A stretch of 31,226 nucleotides of DNA from a virus: the IMG/VR virus record IMGVR_UViG_3300042691_010634, positions 1-31,226 of that record; one strand, 5' to 3'. A program made the position numbers and the translations under genes. The notes beneath the pieces are model-generated. The model made no database searches. It was not told the origin of the DNA and worked only from the letters and a program-made list of their open reading frames with translations. Positions 16,459-24,653 of this stretch are shown piece by piece; the stretch's first letter is position 1; every line of letters starts with the position of its first letter.

Positions 16459-17541
16459 TCAGTAACCGAGGCGCTGCCGTACCGCATCTTCGGACGACGA
16501 CGCCTGCGAGGTTACTGTGCCGCCTGCTCCTCGCGGCCGCAGCGGGGTGACCCCGGTTCGCGGCGCCTGCACGGAGCGTGCGGCAAGTTGCTGGACCGAA
16601 GCGTAGTGGCTCTTGATGAAGTTGAGCCAGTTCTTGGGTGGCGTTTGCGCCAGAATTTGCTGGGTCGCCGGCTGCTGCAAAAACGTGACGACCGCGCCTT
16701 CCATGACATCCCAGTCGATTGAGGACTGCTGCGACTCGGTCCACGCCTTGATCTCAGACAGCGCCGACGCGCGCTCCGCGCTGTAGGCGTCCATCTGCTG
16801 GCGCTGCTGCTCCTGCTGCTGCTGAGACTGGCGCTGCGCATCGAGCTGCTGCTGCCCTCGGCGCAGCTTCGCCATTTCGAGCGCGTCCTGCTCGGTCAGC
16901 TCGAAGCCGTCGACGCGCTGCCGCAGGTCGGGGAAGTCGGCGAGAAGGTCGACCCCCTCGATGGGCTTGCCGATGGCGCGGGCCAGCGCGGCACGCTCGT
17001 TCTCGATGAACGAGAGCGCGCCCTCAAGGTCGCCACTGTTGATCGCCTTGATGTAGTTCAGATGGCCGCTCAGCACCTCTGGCGTGGCGCCGGCATCGCG
17101 CAGCACTGACTCGTAGGTGTTGATGCGCTGGGCGACCGCCTCGTAATCCTTCGAGCGCTCGCTGAGCTGTTCATTCAGCTGCCGCGCGTGGTCACCGAGC
17201 GCTTTGTAGCGGGCTCGCGCCTCGCCGCTCAGGCCGCGCGGGATCTGCGTCAGGTCGTCGAGCGGGGCGCGCTGCGAGTCAGCCGGGGGCGCCTCGCCCG
17301 GGACCGGGCTCTTGGCTTCAGGAGCGGCCGCAGGCGCGGGTTTCGCCTCCGGGGCGGGCTCGGGTGCCATGCTGCCGAGCGCGGCCTTCACAGCCTCCTC
17401 CGCGCTCTCGTGCGAGGCGTCGGGCGCGGCGGCCGGGGCTGCCTCTAGGCTTGCGTCAGCGCTGGTGTCCGCGCCGGTGTCGAGCGGCGCCGAGCCGGCG
17501 TCGTCTTCGGGGCTGCGCAGAATGCGATCAGGGATGAACAT
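16459..17541 (-). CDS. Scaffolding protein (360 aa)
   Basis: ATG at 17541 with GAGGAGG seven bases upstream. Residues 1-95 are acidic and Ala/Pro-rich, 100-245 are helical with a Gln-rich coiled coil (about 228-250, QQQQEQQRQQ type), and 255-325 are a helical C-terminal part with WTESQQSSIDWD and NWLNFIKSHYAS. An acidic disordered N-terminus plus coils, directly upstream of the major capsid gene, is the usual form of a phage scaffold that guides procapsid assembly and leaves before or during packaging. No protease motif is visible. Confidence 0.75.
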   Translation of the reverse strand: MFIPDRILRSPEDDAGSAPLDTGADTSADASLEAAPAAAPDASHESAEEAVKAALGSMAPEPAPEAKPAPAAAPEAKSPVPGEAPPADSQRAPLDDLTQIPRGLSGEARARYKALGDHARQLNEQLSERSKDYEAVAQRINTYESVLRDAGATPEVLSGHLNYIKAINSGDLEGALSFIENERAALARAIGKPIEGVDLLADFPDLRQRVDGFELTEQDALEMAKLRRGQQQLDAQRQSQQQQEQQRQQMDAYSAERASALSEIKAWTESQQSSIDWDVMEGAVVTFLQQPATQQILAQTPPKNWLNFIKSHYASVQQLAARSVQAPRTGVTPLRPRGAGGTVTSQASSSEDAVRQRLGY

Positions 17542-17553
17542 CGGGTGACCTCC

Positions 17554-17976
17554 TCAGTCGATCAGAAGCAGGAGCAGCACGTCCTCATCGACATCGGGCG
17601 TGCGGCGTTTCGGGGGAGCTGTCAAGGATTCCTTGACGGCTGCCTGCGGGGGAGTGGGGGATTTTTCCCCCACATCCAAATTGGGGACGCCCAGCAGCGC
17701 CTTGACGACCTCCGCACCGGGAGCTTTCGGCGCGGGGTTTGCTGTTGCGGGGGCAGCTTGGTCGTCAGCGGGTAGGCGCTGCTGGGCGCGTTCTTCGAGC
17801 GCGGGCTCGGCGGCCTGCTGCTCATCCAGTTCGTCGCGGATGCGCCAGTACGGGTGGCGCGGATCGCTGATGTCGTAGCCGTGCGAGCCGCCCTTGTCGG
17901 GCGCGGCCGGGGCGACGGCCGCCCCACCCCACGAAAGCGCCCACGATGACGCCCACGACGAGGCCCACGTGGACAC
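17554..17976 (-). CDS. Small protein with W-rich N-terminal repeats (140 aa)
   Basis: GTG at 17976 begins immediately after the upstream TAA. The product starts MSTWASSWASSWALSWGG, three WxxSW-type repeats. It then has PDKGGSHGYDISDPRHPYWRI, Ala/Pro-rich linkers and an acidic C-terminus ending DVLLLLLID. Small phage proteins with this Trp/Ser start occur in structural gene clusters, but their role is unknown. A tail-ending run of five leucines is odd and could be a short hydrophobic anchor. Confidence 0.6.
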   Translation of the reverse strand: MSTWASSWASSWALSWGGAAVAPAAPDKGGSHGYDISDPRHPYWRIRDELDEQQAAEPALEERAQQRLPADDQAAPATANPAPKAPGAEVVKALLGVPNLDVGEKSPTPPQAAVKESLTAPPKRRTPDVDEDVLLLLLID

Positions 17977-18597
17977 TTACACGGGCCCCCACTCGTTCCC
18001 GGCCTGCCCTGTGCCCTTCACCTGCGCGTCGTTCACGTACTGGATGTTCGCGTCAATCTGACCCGCGACCGTGAACGTCAGGGAGTCGGTCTTGACCTTG
18101 ATTGCGTCGACGACGGTGTCGACGGTCGCCAGCGCAGCCGCCGTTGCGCCGGCGGCAAACTGCGTGTCGAGGTTGGCGGCGGCAAGCCCGAGCGCTGCGC
18201 GCACGCCGGCGGCGTCGAGCGTGGACAGCCCGGCCTGCAGCTCGGTCACTGCGCTCGCGGCAATGCTTGCCGCAGTGATCGCGTCATTCGCGATGCTGGC
18301 AACCGCCACGGACTCGCCCGGCAGCGCGGCGAATACCTGCTCTCGCAGGTCAATCGGGTCGGACCCGGCGGCCGTTGCGCGCAGCGCGAGGTCGCCCAAT
18401 GTGTCGGTGTGCGCCGTGGTCAGCGCCACGCTGTACCAGCCATTGCCGCGCTCGGTGACCGTCGGCGTGATCGACGCGAATGCGCCGCCGTTTTTCGACG
18501 CCGTGATCGTGAGCGTTGCGCCGGTCTTGCCGGAGACGTGGTCGGCGGAATCCGTCAGGAACACCATGAGGTTCCGCGCCGTGGATTGCTTCAGCAT
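17977..18597 (-). CDS. Structural protein with beta N-domain and helical tail (206 aa)
   Basis: ATG at 18597 with AAGGG upstream. Residues 1-90 form a beta-rich domain containing TGATLTITASKNGGAFASIT and TERGNGWYSVALTTAHTDTLGDL, a pattern common in phage structural proteins of unknown fold. Residues 90-165 are an Ala-rich helical stalk with DAITAASIAAS-type heptads. The rest is a small C-terminal part. Stalk-plus-domain layout suggests a trimeric fibre or decoration component; its position before the scaffold gene is consistent with a head role. Confidence 0.6.
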   Translation of the reverse strand: MLKQSTARNLMVFLTDSADHVSGKTGATLTITASKNGGAFASITPTVTERGNGWYSVALTTAHTDTLGDLALRATAAGSDPIDLREQVFAALPGESVAVASIANDAITAASIAASAVTELQAGLSTLDAAGVRAALGLAAANLDTQFAAGATAAALATVDTVVDAIKVKTDSLTFTVAGQIDANIQYVNDAQVKGTGQAGNEWGPV

Positions 18598-18600
18598 CTG

Positions 18601-20028
18601 TCAGCCCTTGTTGACGACGCGCGACTTGCTGTAGGTGTTCCCGCCGCCGCCCGCGTAGGTGCCGGTGAACTCCGTGCCGCTCGCGCCGTATTGCACGCCC
18701 GCCTTCACGTCGGCCGCCGCCGGCTGTTCAAGCGTGCCGGTGTAGTCGTTGCCGTTCGGGCCGTAGGCCACGCCCAGATCCACGTCACCCGCGAGCGGGT
18801 AGGTGCCGCTTCCTGCGGGCGGCGGGTAATGCAGGATCGTCGCCTCGATGTCGAAGTTGATGAAGGTCGAGTTCGACCCAATAGCCATCGGGCCGCCCAC
18901 TGAAAGAACCACCTCCCTGCCCGCCACCAGCGCTAGACCGTCGCCGGGCTTGATGATGATTCCGCTGCCGGGTTCGGCGCTGAACAGCAGGTCGTTGCCG
19001 AGCGCGCTACGCTGCATGCCGATCTTCGTCTCGCCCACTGCCGGGAAGATGTTCGCCACCGTCGCGCGCGAGAATGTGCCGGCGTCAATCTGTTTCTGAT
19101 TCCATATCGGAATTGATTGGTTTGAGTTAGCGAACGACGCGCCCGCAGTCTGGTAATAGTCCGCCTGCCACTCGCCGGCGATCACGGGTTGAAACGGGCC
19201 AGCTTTCAACGACAGCGACGAGGGCGCGGTCTTGCTGGTGTCGGGCCGAATCGGCGTCACGCTGTCGCCGCCCATCGCGATGCCAGCAATGCGGCAGAGA
19301 CGCAGGCCGGGGGTCAGAACAGCCTCGCCATCCATCGGCAGCACCCAGAGCCTGACCGCGAGCGTTACGCCCGAGCCGCTGCCGTTCATGATCGCAAAGT
19401 TCGCTTCGCCCAACCGCCGGTCGGTGCTTATGTCCACCGAGCGGCAGATGTAGGTCGCGCCGGTGGCGACGTTGGTCACGACTGCTGCGGTCTGCATCGA
19501 GTGCTGCGAGCCGTAGCTGTCCTGAAAAAGCCCGATCCCCTCGCCCGCGCGCAGGATGATCGGCTCTACATCTGCGCTTTCGCCGCCGCGCCAGATATCG
19601 GCGAAGTGGCTCTTCTGGTGAGTCACCATCGACCCACCGTAGGTGCGACTGCTCAGTTGCGTATTGGCCGCAATCATCGAGTACGTGGGCGCGTCCGCAA
19701 TCCTGCGCAGCACGTCCGTTGCTGTGACCGAACCGGGGTTGTTGCTGACGACGACCTGCGACGGCAGCGAAGCGTCAGCGGTGTCCATCTTGATTGGCGT
19801 CACCGCATCGCCGCCCGACAGAGCGGTAATTCGGCGCACCGACATCGACCCGGCTGTCCCGATGCCCGCAGTGCCATTGCTGACAGGCGCGGCGGGCGAT
19901 ACTCGCAGCGCGACAAGCTCGAAATAACGGCGCTCGTCCGCTGCTTCGTTGTTGAAGATCGCGAACAGCCCGTCTTCGAGCGGGCGCACGTCTACTGCAT
20001 CCAGTCGGACGTGCAGCGTCTCAGGCAT
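18601..20028 (-). CDS. Virion protein with two copies of a repeated module (475 aa)
   Basis: ATG at 20028 overlaps the end of the 58-residue gene upstream. Two similar modules are visible. The first (about 24-185) has RRITALSGGDAVTPIKMDT and DIWRGGESADVEPIILRAGEG; the second (about 212-400) has RIAGIAMGGDSVTPIRPDT, a PIW segment and IIIKPGDGLALV. The same elements occur once in the 173-residue protein of gene 20199-20720. The C-terminus has two 19-residue repeats, DV..GV.YG..G....TGT, at 415-433 and 440-458. Such modules are typical of phage head or tail surface proteins. Function is inferred from context only. Confidence 0.65.
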   Translation of the reverse strand: MPETLHVRLDAVDVRPLEDGLFAIFNNEAADERRYFELVALRVSPAAPVSNGTAGIGTAGSMSVRRITALSGGDAVTPIKMDTADASLPSQVVVSNNPGSVTATDVLRRIADAPTYSMIAANTQLSSRTYGGSMVTHQKSHFADIWRGGESADVEPIILRAGEGIGLFQDSYGSQHSMQTAAVVTNVATGATYICRSVDISTDRRLGEANFAIMNGSGSGVTLAVRLWVLPMDGEAVLTPGLRLCRIAGIAMGGDSVTPIRPDTSKTAPSSLSLKAGPFQPVIAGEWQADYYQTAGASFANSNQSIPIWNQKQIDAGTFSRATVANIFPAVGETKIGMQRSALGNDLLFSAEPGSGIIIKPGDGLALVAGREVVLSVGGPMAIGSNSTFINFDIEATILHYPPPAGSGTYPLAGDVDLGVAYGPNGNDYTGTLEQPAAADVKAGVQYGASGTEFTGTYAGGGGNTYSKSRVVNKG

Positions 20029-20197
20029 TCTCCACTACCTCGAAACCCGAGTAGCGATCCTCGACCTCGCAGGCCGGGCACTTCAGCGGCGGCGACTTCC
20101 CGCCTGTCCCGCCGTTCAGGTCGTGCAGCACGCGCTCGCCAAGCTCTTGCGCAACCTGCCACTCATGCCCGCACGATTTGTGGCGAAGCGTGACCAC
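20021..20197 (-). CDS. Small zinc-ribbon protein (58 aa)
   Basis: GTG at 20197 lies one base after the stop of the upstream gene, and the frame closes at TGA 20021 overlapping the next ATG. The product begins MVTLRHKSCGHEWQVAQELG and contains CPAC near residue 40. Candidate zinc ligands are C9, H11, C40 and C43. It is too short and starts with GTG, so it is easily missed. Coupling on both sides and the Cys pattern support it. It may help fold or modify a neighbouring virion protein, but that is open. Confidence 0.65.
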   Translation of the reverse strand: MVTLRHKSCGHEWQVAQELGERVLHDLNGGTGGKSPPLKCPACEVEDRYSGFEVVENA

Positions 20198-20198
20198 G

Positions 20199-20720
20199 TC
20201 AGGTCGCGGAATCCGTGAACTCGATTTCGAGGTCCGCAGTGCCTACCGCTGACGTGCCGCTGTGGAACAGATGCACGCCCTCGGCCGCCCGGCAGACAAT
20301 GGGCTCGACGTTGGTGTCGCCATAGCCGGCGTTCCAGATTTCCGCGAACGGCACCAGCGTCAGCCAGTTTGCCTGCGTCGTGCCGGCGACGATTGGCTCT
20401 TCGTTCACGAACAGGAAACGGCGGAAAATGTCGGTGCCGGTCACGGTGCGCCCCGTGCCGCAGCTCGTGTTCGCGTCGAGCGCGCTGCTGTTGCTGTCGT
20501 GCTTCACTGGGGTCACGGCCGTGCCTGCAGAGGCTGCGGTGATTCGCCGCACCTGCGCGGTCGTGAGCACGCCGGTAACCGCAGCGGTGCCGTTGTTGAA
20601 CCAGTACATGCGATAAGCGCGGATCACGCGCGCCGTGCCCGTCGCGTTGAACACGTTCAGCATGTCCTTGCTGGATGCATACGCCACCGCGCCTGCGGTC
20701 GCTCGCCAAGTCGCTGCCAT
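20199..20720 (-). CDS. Virion protein, single copy of the repeated module (173 aa)
   Basis: ATG at 20720 with a GGGGG sequence six bases upstream; longer in-frame starts are not preferred because they overlap the upstream gene in a shadow-like sequence. The product has VRRITAASAGTAVTPVKHD (57-75), FAEIWNAGYGDTNVEPIVCR (125-144), AAEGVHLF (145-152) and a C-terminal DLEIEFTD. These match elements of both modules in the 475-residue neighbour, so it is a single-module paralogue. Probably a decoration or fibre component. Confidence 0.65.
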   Translation of the reverse strand: MAATWRATAGAVAYASSKDMLNVFNATGTARVIRAYRMYWFNNGTAAVTGVLTTAQVRRITAASAGTAVTPVKHDSNSSALDANTSCGTGRTVTGTDIFRRFLFVNEEPIVAGTTQANWLTLVPFAEIWNAGYGDTNVEPIVCRAAEGVHLFHSGTSAVGTADLEIEFTDSAT

Positions 20721-20722
20721 CG

Positions 20723-21022
20723 TCAGCCCCCGAGAGAAATGATTTTGCCGGTGCCCTGCGTTGAGCCGAACACCTCGATTTCGCCAGACCCATCCATCTG
20801 CGGCCCGGCGGCCCACTGCCGCACCCTGCCCTCGCGCAGCGCTTGCACGCTTGCGTCGAGGTCGTCGCGCATATCGCCCGGCTTCAGCGCAAGCCGGCGC
20901 GCGGCCTGCGTCTTCAGCAGAAACGCGACCGCGCCCTTGACCGCCCGCTCGGGCAGCGGCGACTCGGTGCGCAGCAACCACATACCCATGCTCGGGCGCC
21001 ATTCCATCGACGGCTGTTTCAT
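20723..21022 (-). CDS. Unknown small protein after the portal gene (99 aa)
   Basis: ATG at 21022 with GGAGG four bases upstream, ten bases after the portal stop. The product is helical (ERAVKGAVAFLLKTQAARRL, DDLDASVQALREGRVRQW) with a Gly-rich C-terminus. No family recognised. Its place between the portal and structural genes suggests an assembly factor or small virion protein. Confidence 0.6.
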   Translation of the reverse strand: MKQPSMEWRPSMGMWLLRTESPLPERAVKGAVAFLLKTQAARRLALKPGDMRDDLDASVQALREGRVRQWAAGPQMDGSGEIEVFGSTQGTGKIISLGG

Positions 21023-21032
21023 CGGACCTCCG

Positions 21033-23393
21033 CTAGTCGTCGTCTTGCTTCTTGGATTGCAGGTAGCTCATGACCTGCTCGCGCGTGCGCCGCTTCTCCT
21101 CGGCGTCGCGCGCCAAGCTTTCGGAGAGCTGCTGCACGACCGACGTGAGCGCGGACAGGCTTTCCATTTCGGCTTGGTTGTCGGGGTCGGCGCCGAGCTG
21201 TTCGATGCGCGTGCGCAGCTGCTCGACCTGCTGCTGTAGCGCAGCCTGCTCCCGCTGGAACTCGCGATCGGCCTCGGCCCGCGTATCCTCGCGGTCCCAT
21301 TGCTCGCGCTGCATGGACGCCTTGCCCTGCTGTTCGGTGGACCGGGCAGCCTCCTGCTCCTGCGCCTTGCGTGCGGCTTCCTCGCGCGCCATGCGCCGCT
21401 CTTCTGCGCGGTCCTGATACTCGCGCTCCTTCAGGCCTCGCTCGTGCTGGCGGTCGACAGCGGCCTGCTGCTCGGTCTGCATCTTCTGCTGGTCGATTTG
21501 TTCGAGCTGAGCCATTGCCTGCTCAAGCTGCTGCTGCAGCTGCATGATGGTCTGCTGCTGCTGCGCCATCTGCATCTGCGTGGCCTGACCGCTTTCATCC
21601 TCTGGCCCGAGCAGCTCTTCGAGGTCGAGCCGCTCGTCGTACCGGCGCAGCGTTTCCTTCAGCAGCGTGCGCATCACCGAGGCGAGCTGCATGTTGCCGG
21701 TCATCTGTAGCTCGAAAATCTGCGTGACGGTCTGCTGCAGTACGGGCAGCAGCTCCTTCCACTGCTCGCGCTCCTTCGCCTGATTCGGCTTGCCGGTGGA
21801 GCCCGCGCGGATCTCGATGTTGATGAGCTGAAAGATCTCGGGCTTGGGCATCAGCGGCCACTGGGCGCGCTCGCCGGCGATGAACTGCACCTGTTGTACG
21901 GTGAGTTCCTGCAGCAGCATCTCGGCGGCCGCAGTCGCCATCTCCTGAATGATGTCCTCGGTGACATCGCGCCGGTAGTCGCTGCGCGACATCAAGCCGG
22001 CCTGCTGGATCTCCGCTTCGGTCGCGGTCTTCGCTTCGACGATGCCGCCCGCCGCCGCGTCACCACGCCCAGCGACCAGCTCCATGTCGCCGCGAATGGG
22101 CGAGGTGTCGTACACCGCCGGGTCGACCTGCATGCCCTCGATGCTGCCGAGGTCATCCTGCAGGGGCGTGCCGGGCTTCCCCTCGATCACGACGATGTCG
22201 TTGTTCTTGCGGTTCTTGATCCGCTCCACGTCCTCTTGCGTGAGGCTGCCGTTGCCGCGCACCACGCGCACCGGGCGCGCTTCTTTGCGCACGGCAGCCC
22301 ACTGGGTGCGGCTCGCGTTGTACTCGTCCTGCAGGTCACGCTGGAGCGTCACGTCGGGGATCGGCTCGTGCGTGCCGTCTTGGATGTTCCACCCCATGCG
22401 GAAGAACGGATACCAGCGCTCGGCCATGCGCTCGGGCTGGTACGGCTCGCGCGCCCATTGCTTCGCGCCCTCGCCGAACGTGAACACCGTGTTCGTGCGC
22501 ATGTTCCAGATCTCGTGCACGCACACCAGCTCGGCCGCGCCGGGCTTGTTCGTCGGCTGTATCGCTTCGGGATTCTTCAGCGTGCGCTCGTGGAAGATGG
22601 TCGGGCCGCCGCCCTCCTTCGGCATCATGCCGAAGCGCTCCTCGTACTCCTCCCGCGTCATCCACACCATGTGGTCCATCGCCTCGGACTGCGAGTACGC
22701 GTCGAAGTCGATGAGGGTGCGGTCGAGGATGAGGATGTCGTCGGTCAGGATGCGGTCGATGACGAGCCCTTCGCTCACCACCACTTCAACCTGCTTCTCC
22801 AGCGCGCCAATCATGACGCGGATCTCGTCGCGCTCGCGCTCCGCTTCCTTCGAGCTGTCGGCGTCGCGTGTCGATGCGATAAGTCGCTCCAGTCGCGCGA
22901 GGTTGTCCTGCGCGTCGTGGATGCGGTTTTTGATGATGGGGTCGGTCTGAAGGTCGCGCTGGTAGATCATCTTCAGCCACGCCTGACCGGTGTTCTGCAC
23001 GCTGTACAGCGAGCCACGCATGCGATGCTTGAGGCGCGCTTCGACGATGAACATCCGCTGCAGCACGATCTCCAGCGTGCGCGAGAAGTCCCTCACCACC
23101 GCATAGCGCGCGGGATGCACAGCCTTGCTGGGCGTGACCGATATCTCGGGATTCTTCGAGTAGACGTGCGGGACGATGGTCGCCTGATTCGCGTAGATCA
23201 GGTTCGTCGTAACGAGACCCGGCGACGTGTCCCGATTCTGCTGCCCGCGCGAATAGGTCCGGTTCTTCTCCCACTCCTTGACGCGTTCGCGTTGCTCGTC
23301 AAGAGCCGGCTTGATCCGCTCCTGCCATTTTTCGAGGAGAGGGGGACACTGATAGTCCCCCTCCTTCCCGAACTTGTCGGGAGCTGCCTGCAT
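21033..23393 (-). CDS. Portal protein with long C-terminal coiled coil (786 aa)
   Basis: ATG at 23393, two bases after the upstream stop; a longer in-frame extension runs back into the 214-residue gene and is not preferred. Residues 1-110 have the portal-like opening (WQERIKPALDEQRERVKEWE, TTNLIYANQATIVPHVYSKN), and there is a helical stem region and a conserved-looking DDILILDRTLIDFDA segment. Residues 607-786 are a Gln/Glu/Arg-rich coiled coil. The portal is the twelvefold ring at one vertex through which DNA enters and leaves. The length is like that of large portals of N4- or P22-type phages. The coil may form the internal barrel that contacts DNA. Confidence 0.8.
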   Translation of the reverse strand: MQAAPDKFGKEGDYQCPPLLEKWQERIKPALDEQRERVKEWEKNRTYSRGQQNRDTSPGLVTTNLIYANQATIVPHVYSKNPEISVTPSKAVHPARYAVVRDFSRTLEIVLQRMFIVEARLKHRMRGSLYSVQNTGQAWLKMIYQRDLQTDPIIKNRIHDAQDNLARLERLIASTRDADSSKEAERERDEIRVMIGALEKQVEVVVSEGLVIDRILTDDILILDRTLIDFDAYSQSEAMDHMVWMTREEYEERFGMMPKEGGGPTIFHERTLKNPEAIQPTNKPGAAELVCVHEIWNMRTNTVFTFGEGAKQWAREPYQPERMAERWYPFFRMGWNIQDGTHEPIPDVTLQRDLQDEYNASRTQWAAVRKEARPVRVVRGNGSLTQEDVERIKNRKNNDIVVIEGKPGTPLQDDLGSIEGMQVDPAVYDTSPIRGDMELVAGRGDAAAGGIVEAKTATEAEIQQAGLMSRSDYRRDVTEDIIQEMATAAAEMLLQELTVQQVQFIAGERAQWPLMPKPEIFQLINIEIRAGSTGKPNQAKEREQWKELLPVLQQTVTQIFELQMTGNMQLASVMRTLLKETLRRYDERLDLEELLGPEDESGQATQMQMAQQQQTIMQLQQQLEQAMAQLEQIDQQKMQTEQQAAVDRQHERGLKEREYQDRAEERRMAREEAARKAQEQEAARSTEQQGKASMQREQWDREDTRAEADREFQREQAALQQQVEQLRTRIEQLGADPDNQAEMESLSALTSVVQQLSESLARDAEEKRRTREQVMSYLQSKKQDDD

Positions 23394-23395
23394 GC

Positions 23396-24040
23396 TCAGA
23401 CCAACAGCACCACGTTGAGACCGCCGGCGGTGCGCGCCGAGCAGTTCAGGTACATCATCCGACGCAACGTGATGTTGCGGAACTCGGTGATGCCGTCCGT
23501 CGTGCCGGCGCCGGCGTCGCCCGGGACAGACCAAGCCACGTCGGACACGCAGTCCTCGAAAAAGGTTGCGAGGGTGGTGGCGTCGCTGGCGAGGATCGCC
23601 GCGTCGCTGGCGTCCAGCGAGGAGTCTGCGCCGCTTCGGTTGCCCATGACGGCGAACGTACCGTCGAAGGGGGCTTGGTCGACGAAGTTCAGCGCCATCG
23701 CAACCGCGCTGTGGCCGCGCATGAACGGCGTAGAGTCCATCACCGCAGCCACTACAGCGTTGGTGGTCACGACGGCGGTGCCGTTCGCGACGCTACCTTC
23801 AAGGGCAAAGGTGTTGGCACCGGTCGCGCGCGCGGTCCAGATGCCGTTGATGCTCGTGCCGCCCGTGCATCCGAAGATGGCAATGCGCCGAAAGGCGTTG
23901 TTCGGGTGCTGCGCGATGCTCGGGATCTGGTGGTTGGCGTTGAGCGTTGCGACGTGATTGCCGCCGGTCGGGCTGGTGGCGGACGCCAGCGTGATGCCGC
24001 GAACAGCGGACGACACGGCGCCGAGGGAACGAACTTGCAT
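23396..24040 (-). CDS. Structural protein of unknown role between terminase and portal (214 aa)
   Basis: ATG at 24040 with GGAGG eight bases upstream. The N-terminal half contains SINGIWTARATGANTFALEGS, a pattern found in beta-domains of many phage virion proteins. The C-terminal half has DSTPFMRGHSAVAMALNFVDQ and TEFRNITLRRMMYLNCS. No signal peptide or coil. It lies between packaging genes, which is unusual for a virion protein, and is coupled to the portal start. Precise role unknown. Confidence 0.6.
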   Translation of the reverse strand: MQVRSLGAVSSAVRGITLASATSPTGGNHVATLNANHQIPSIAQHPNNAFRRIAIFGCTGGTSINGIWTARATGANTFALEGSVANGTAVVTTNAVVAAVMDSTPFMRGHSAVAMALNFVDQAPFDGTFAVMGNRSGADSSLDASDAAILASDATTLATFFEDCVSDVAWSVPGDAGAGTTDGITEFRNITLRRMMYLNCSARTAGGLNVVLLV

Positions 24041-24095
24041 GCGAGGATCCTCCGGCAGAGAGCAGCCCTGCCAGCCGGCGCGACTTCAAAGCGTC

Positions 24096-24127
24096 CCCGC
24101 GCGGACGACCCACGCACCTCGCGCGGG
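24096..24127 (-). promoter_or_regulatory. Perfect 8-bp GC inverted repeat in an intergenic gap
   Basis: CCCGCGCG (24096-24103) and CGCGCGGG (24120-24127) form a perfect stem with a 16-base loop in the 95-base gap before the 214-residue gene. No T-tract follows on the minus strand. It may be an RNA structure or a protein-binding site. No promoter boxes were found nearby. Confidence 0.4.
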
Positions 24128-24135
24128 TGCCGCAG

Positions 24136-24651
24136 TTATCGCCGCTTCGGCATGCTGGTTTCCACCGAGATCCCGGGATTTTGCTGGGTCAGGTCGACGC
24201 CCATCTCGGCGGCGAAGGCGTAGCGGTGGGCAGCGCTGACGGTAGCCAGCAGCCCTCCCTGCGCGAGCTTGCTGGCCTCGGCCTGATTGGCAGCGCTGAC
24301 GATCATGAGCGAGTCGCCGAGCAGGCAGCGCTCGAACTTGCCGCCGCCGTTGCCGTGCTGGCCGTCGATGCTGAAGAAGAACACCCCGTGGTTCACGCCG
24401 TGCACTGGCGGCAGCTCGCCCTCGAAGTGCACCCGCGCCCACTCGGCGTCGCACAGCTGCTGCAGCGTGAGCCAGCCGCGCGAGACTTGCAGCCCGGCGG
24501 CAAACCTCATGCACGCGCGCTGTATCTCGTCAGCAGCGATCGCCTCGGCCTCGCTGTTCGGCGCCGTGTTGAACGGGTTCAGGTCTTCCTTGTCCTCGCC
24601 GGTCTGGCGCCGGTCGAGGATGGCGCTGCGGATCTTGTTGCTGTCGTTCAT
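24136..24651 (-). CDS. Unknown protein next to terminase (171 aa)
   Basis: ATG at 24651, two bases after the terminase stop, with GAGGG five bases upstream. The N-terminal part is helical and charged (SNKIRSAILDRRQTGEDKED, AEAIAADEIQRACMRFAAG); the middle has beta-prone GVNHGVFFFSIDGQHGNGG. The C-terminus is Lys/Arg-rich. Soluble, no membrane span. Position suggests a packaging or portal-assembly accessory. Not recognised. Confidence 0.6.
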   Translation of the reverse strand: MNDSNKIRSAILDRRQTGEDKEDLNPFNTAPNSEAEAIAADEIQRACMRFAAGLQVSRGWLTLQQLCDAEWARVHFEGELPPVHGVNHGVFFFSIDGQHGNGGGKFERCLLGDSLMIVSAANQAEASKLAQGGLLATVSAAHRYAFAAEMGVDLTQQNPGISVETSMPKRR

Positions 24652-24653
24652 GG

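Noticed and set aside
21894-23957. 687-codon plus-strand open frame
   Set aside because: Antisense to the portal and the neighbouring gene; composition is typical of a shadow and no domain is recognisable.
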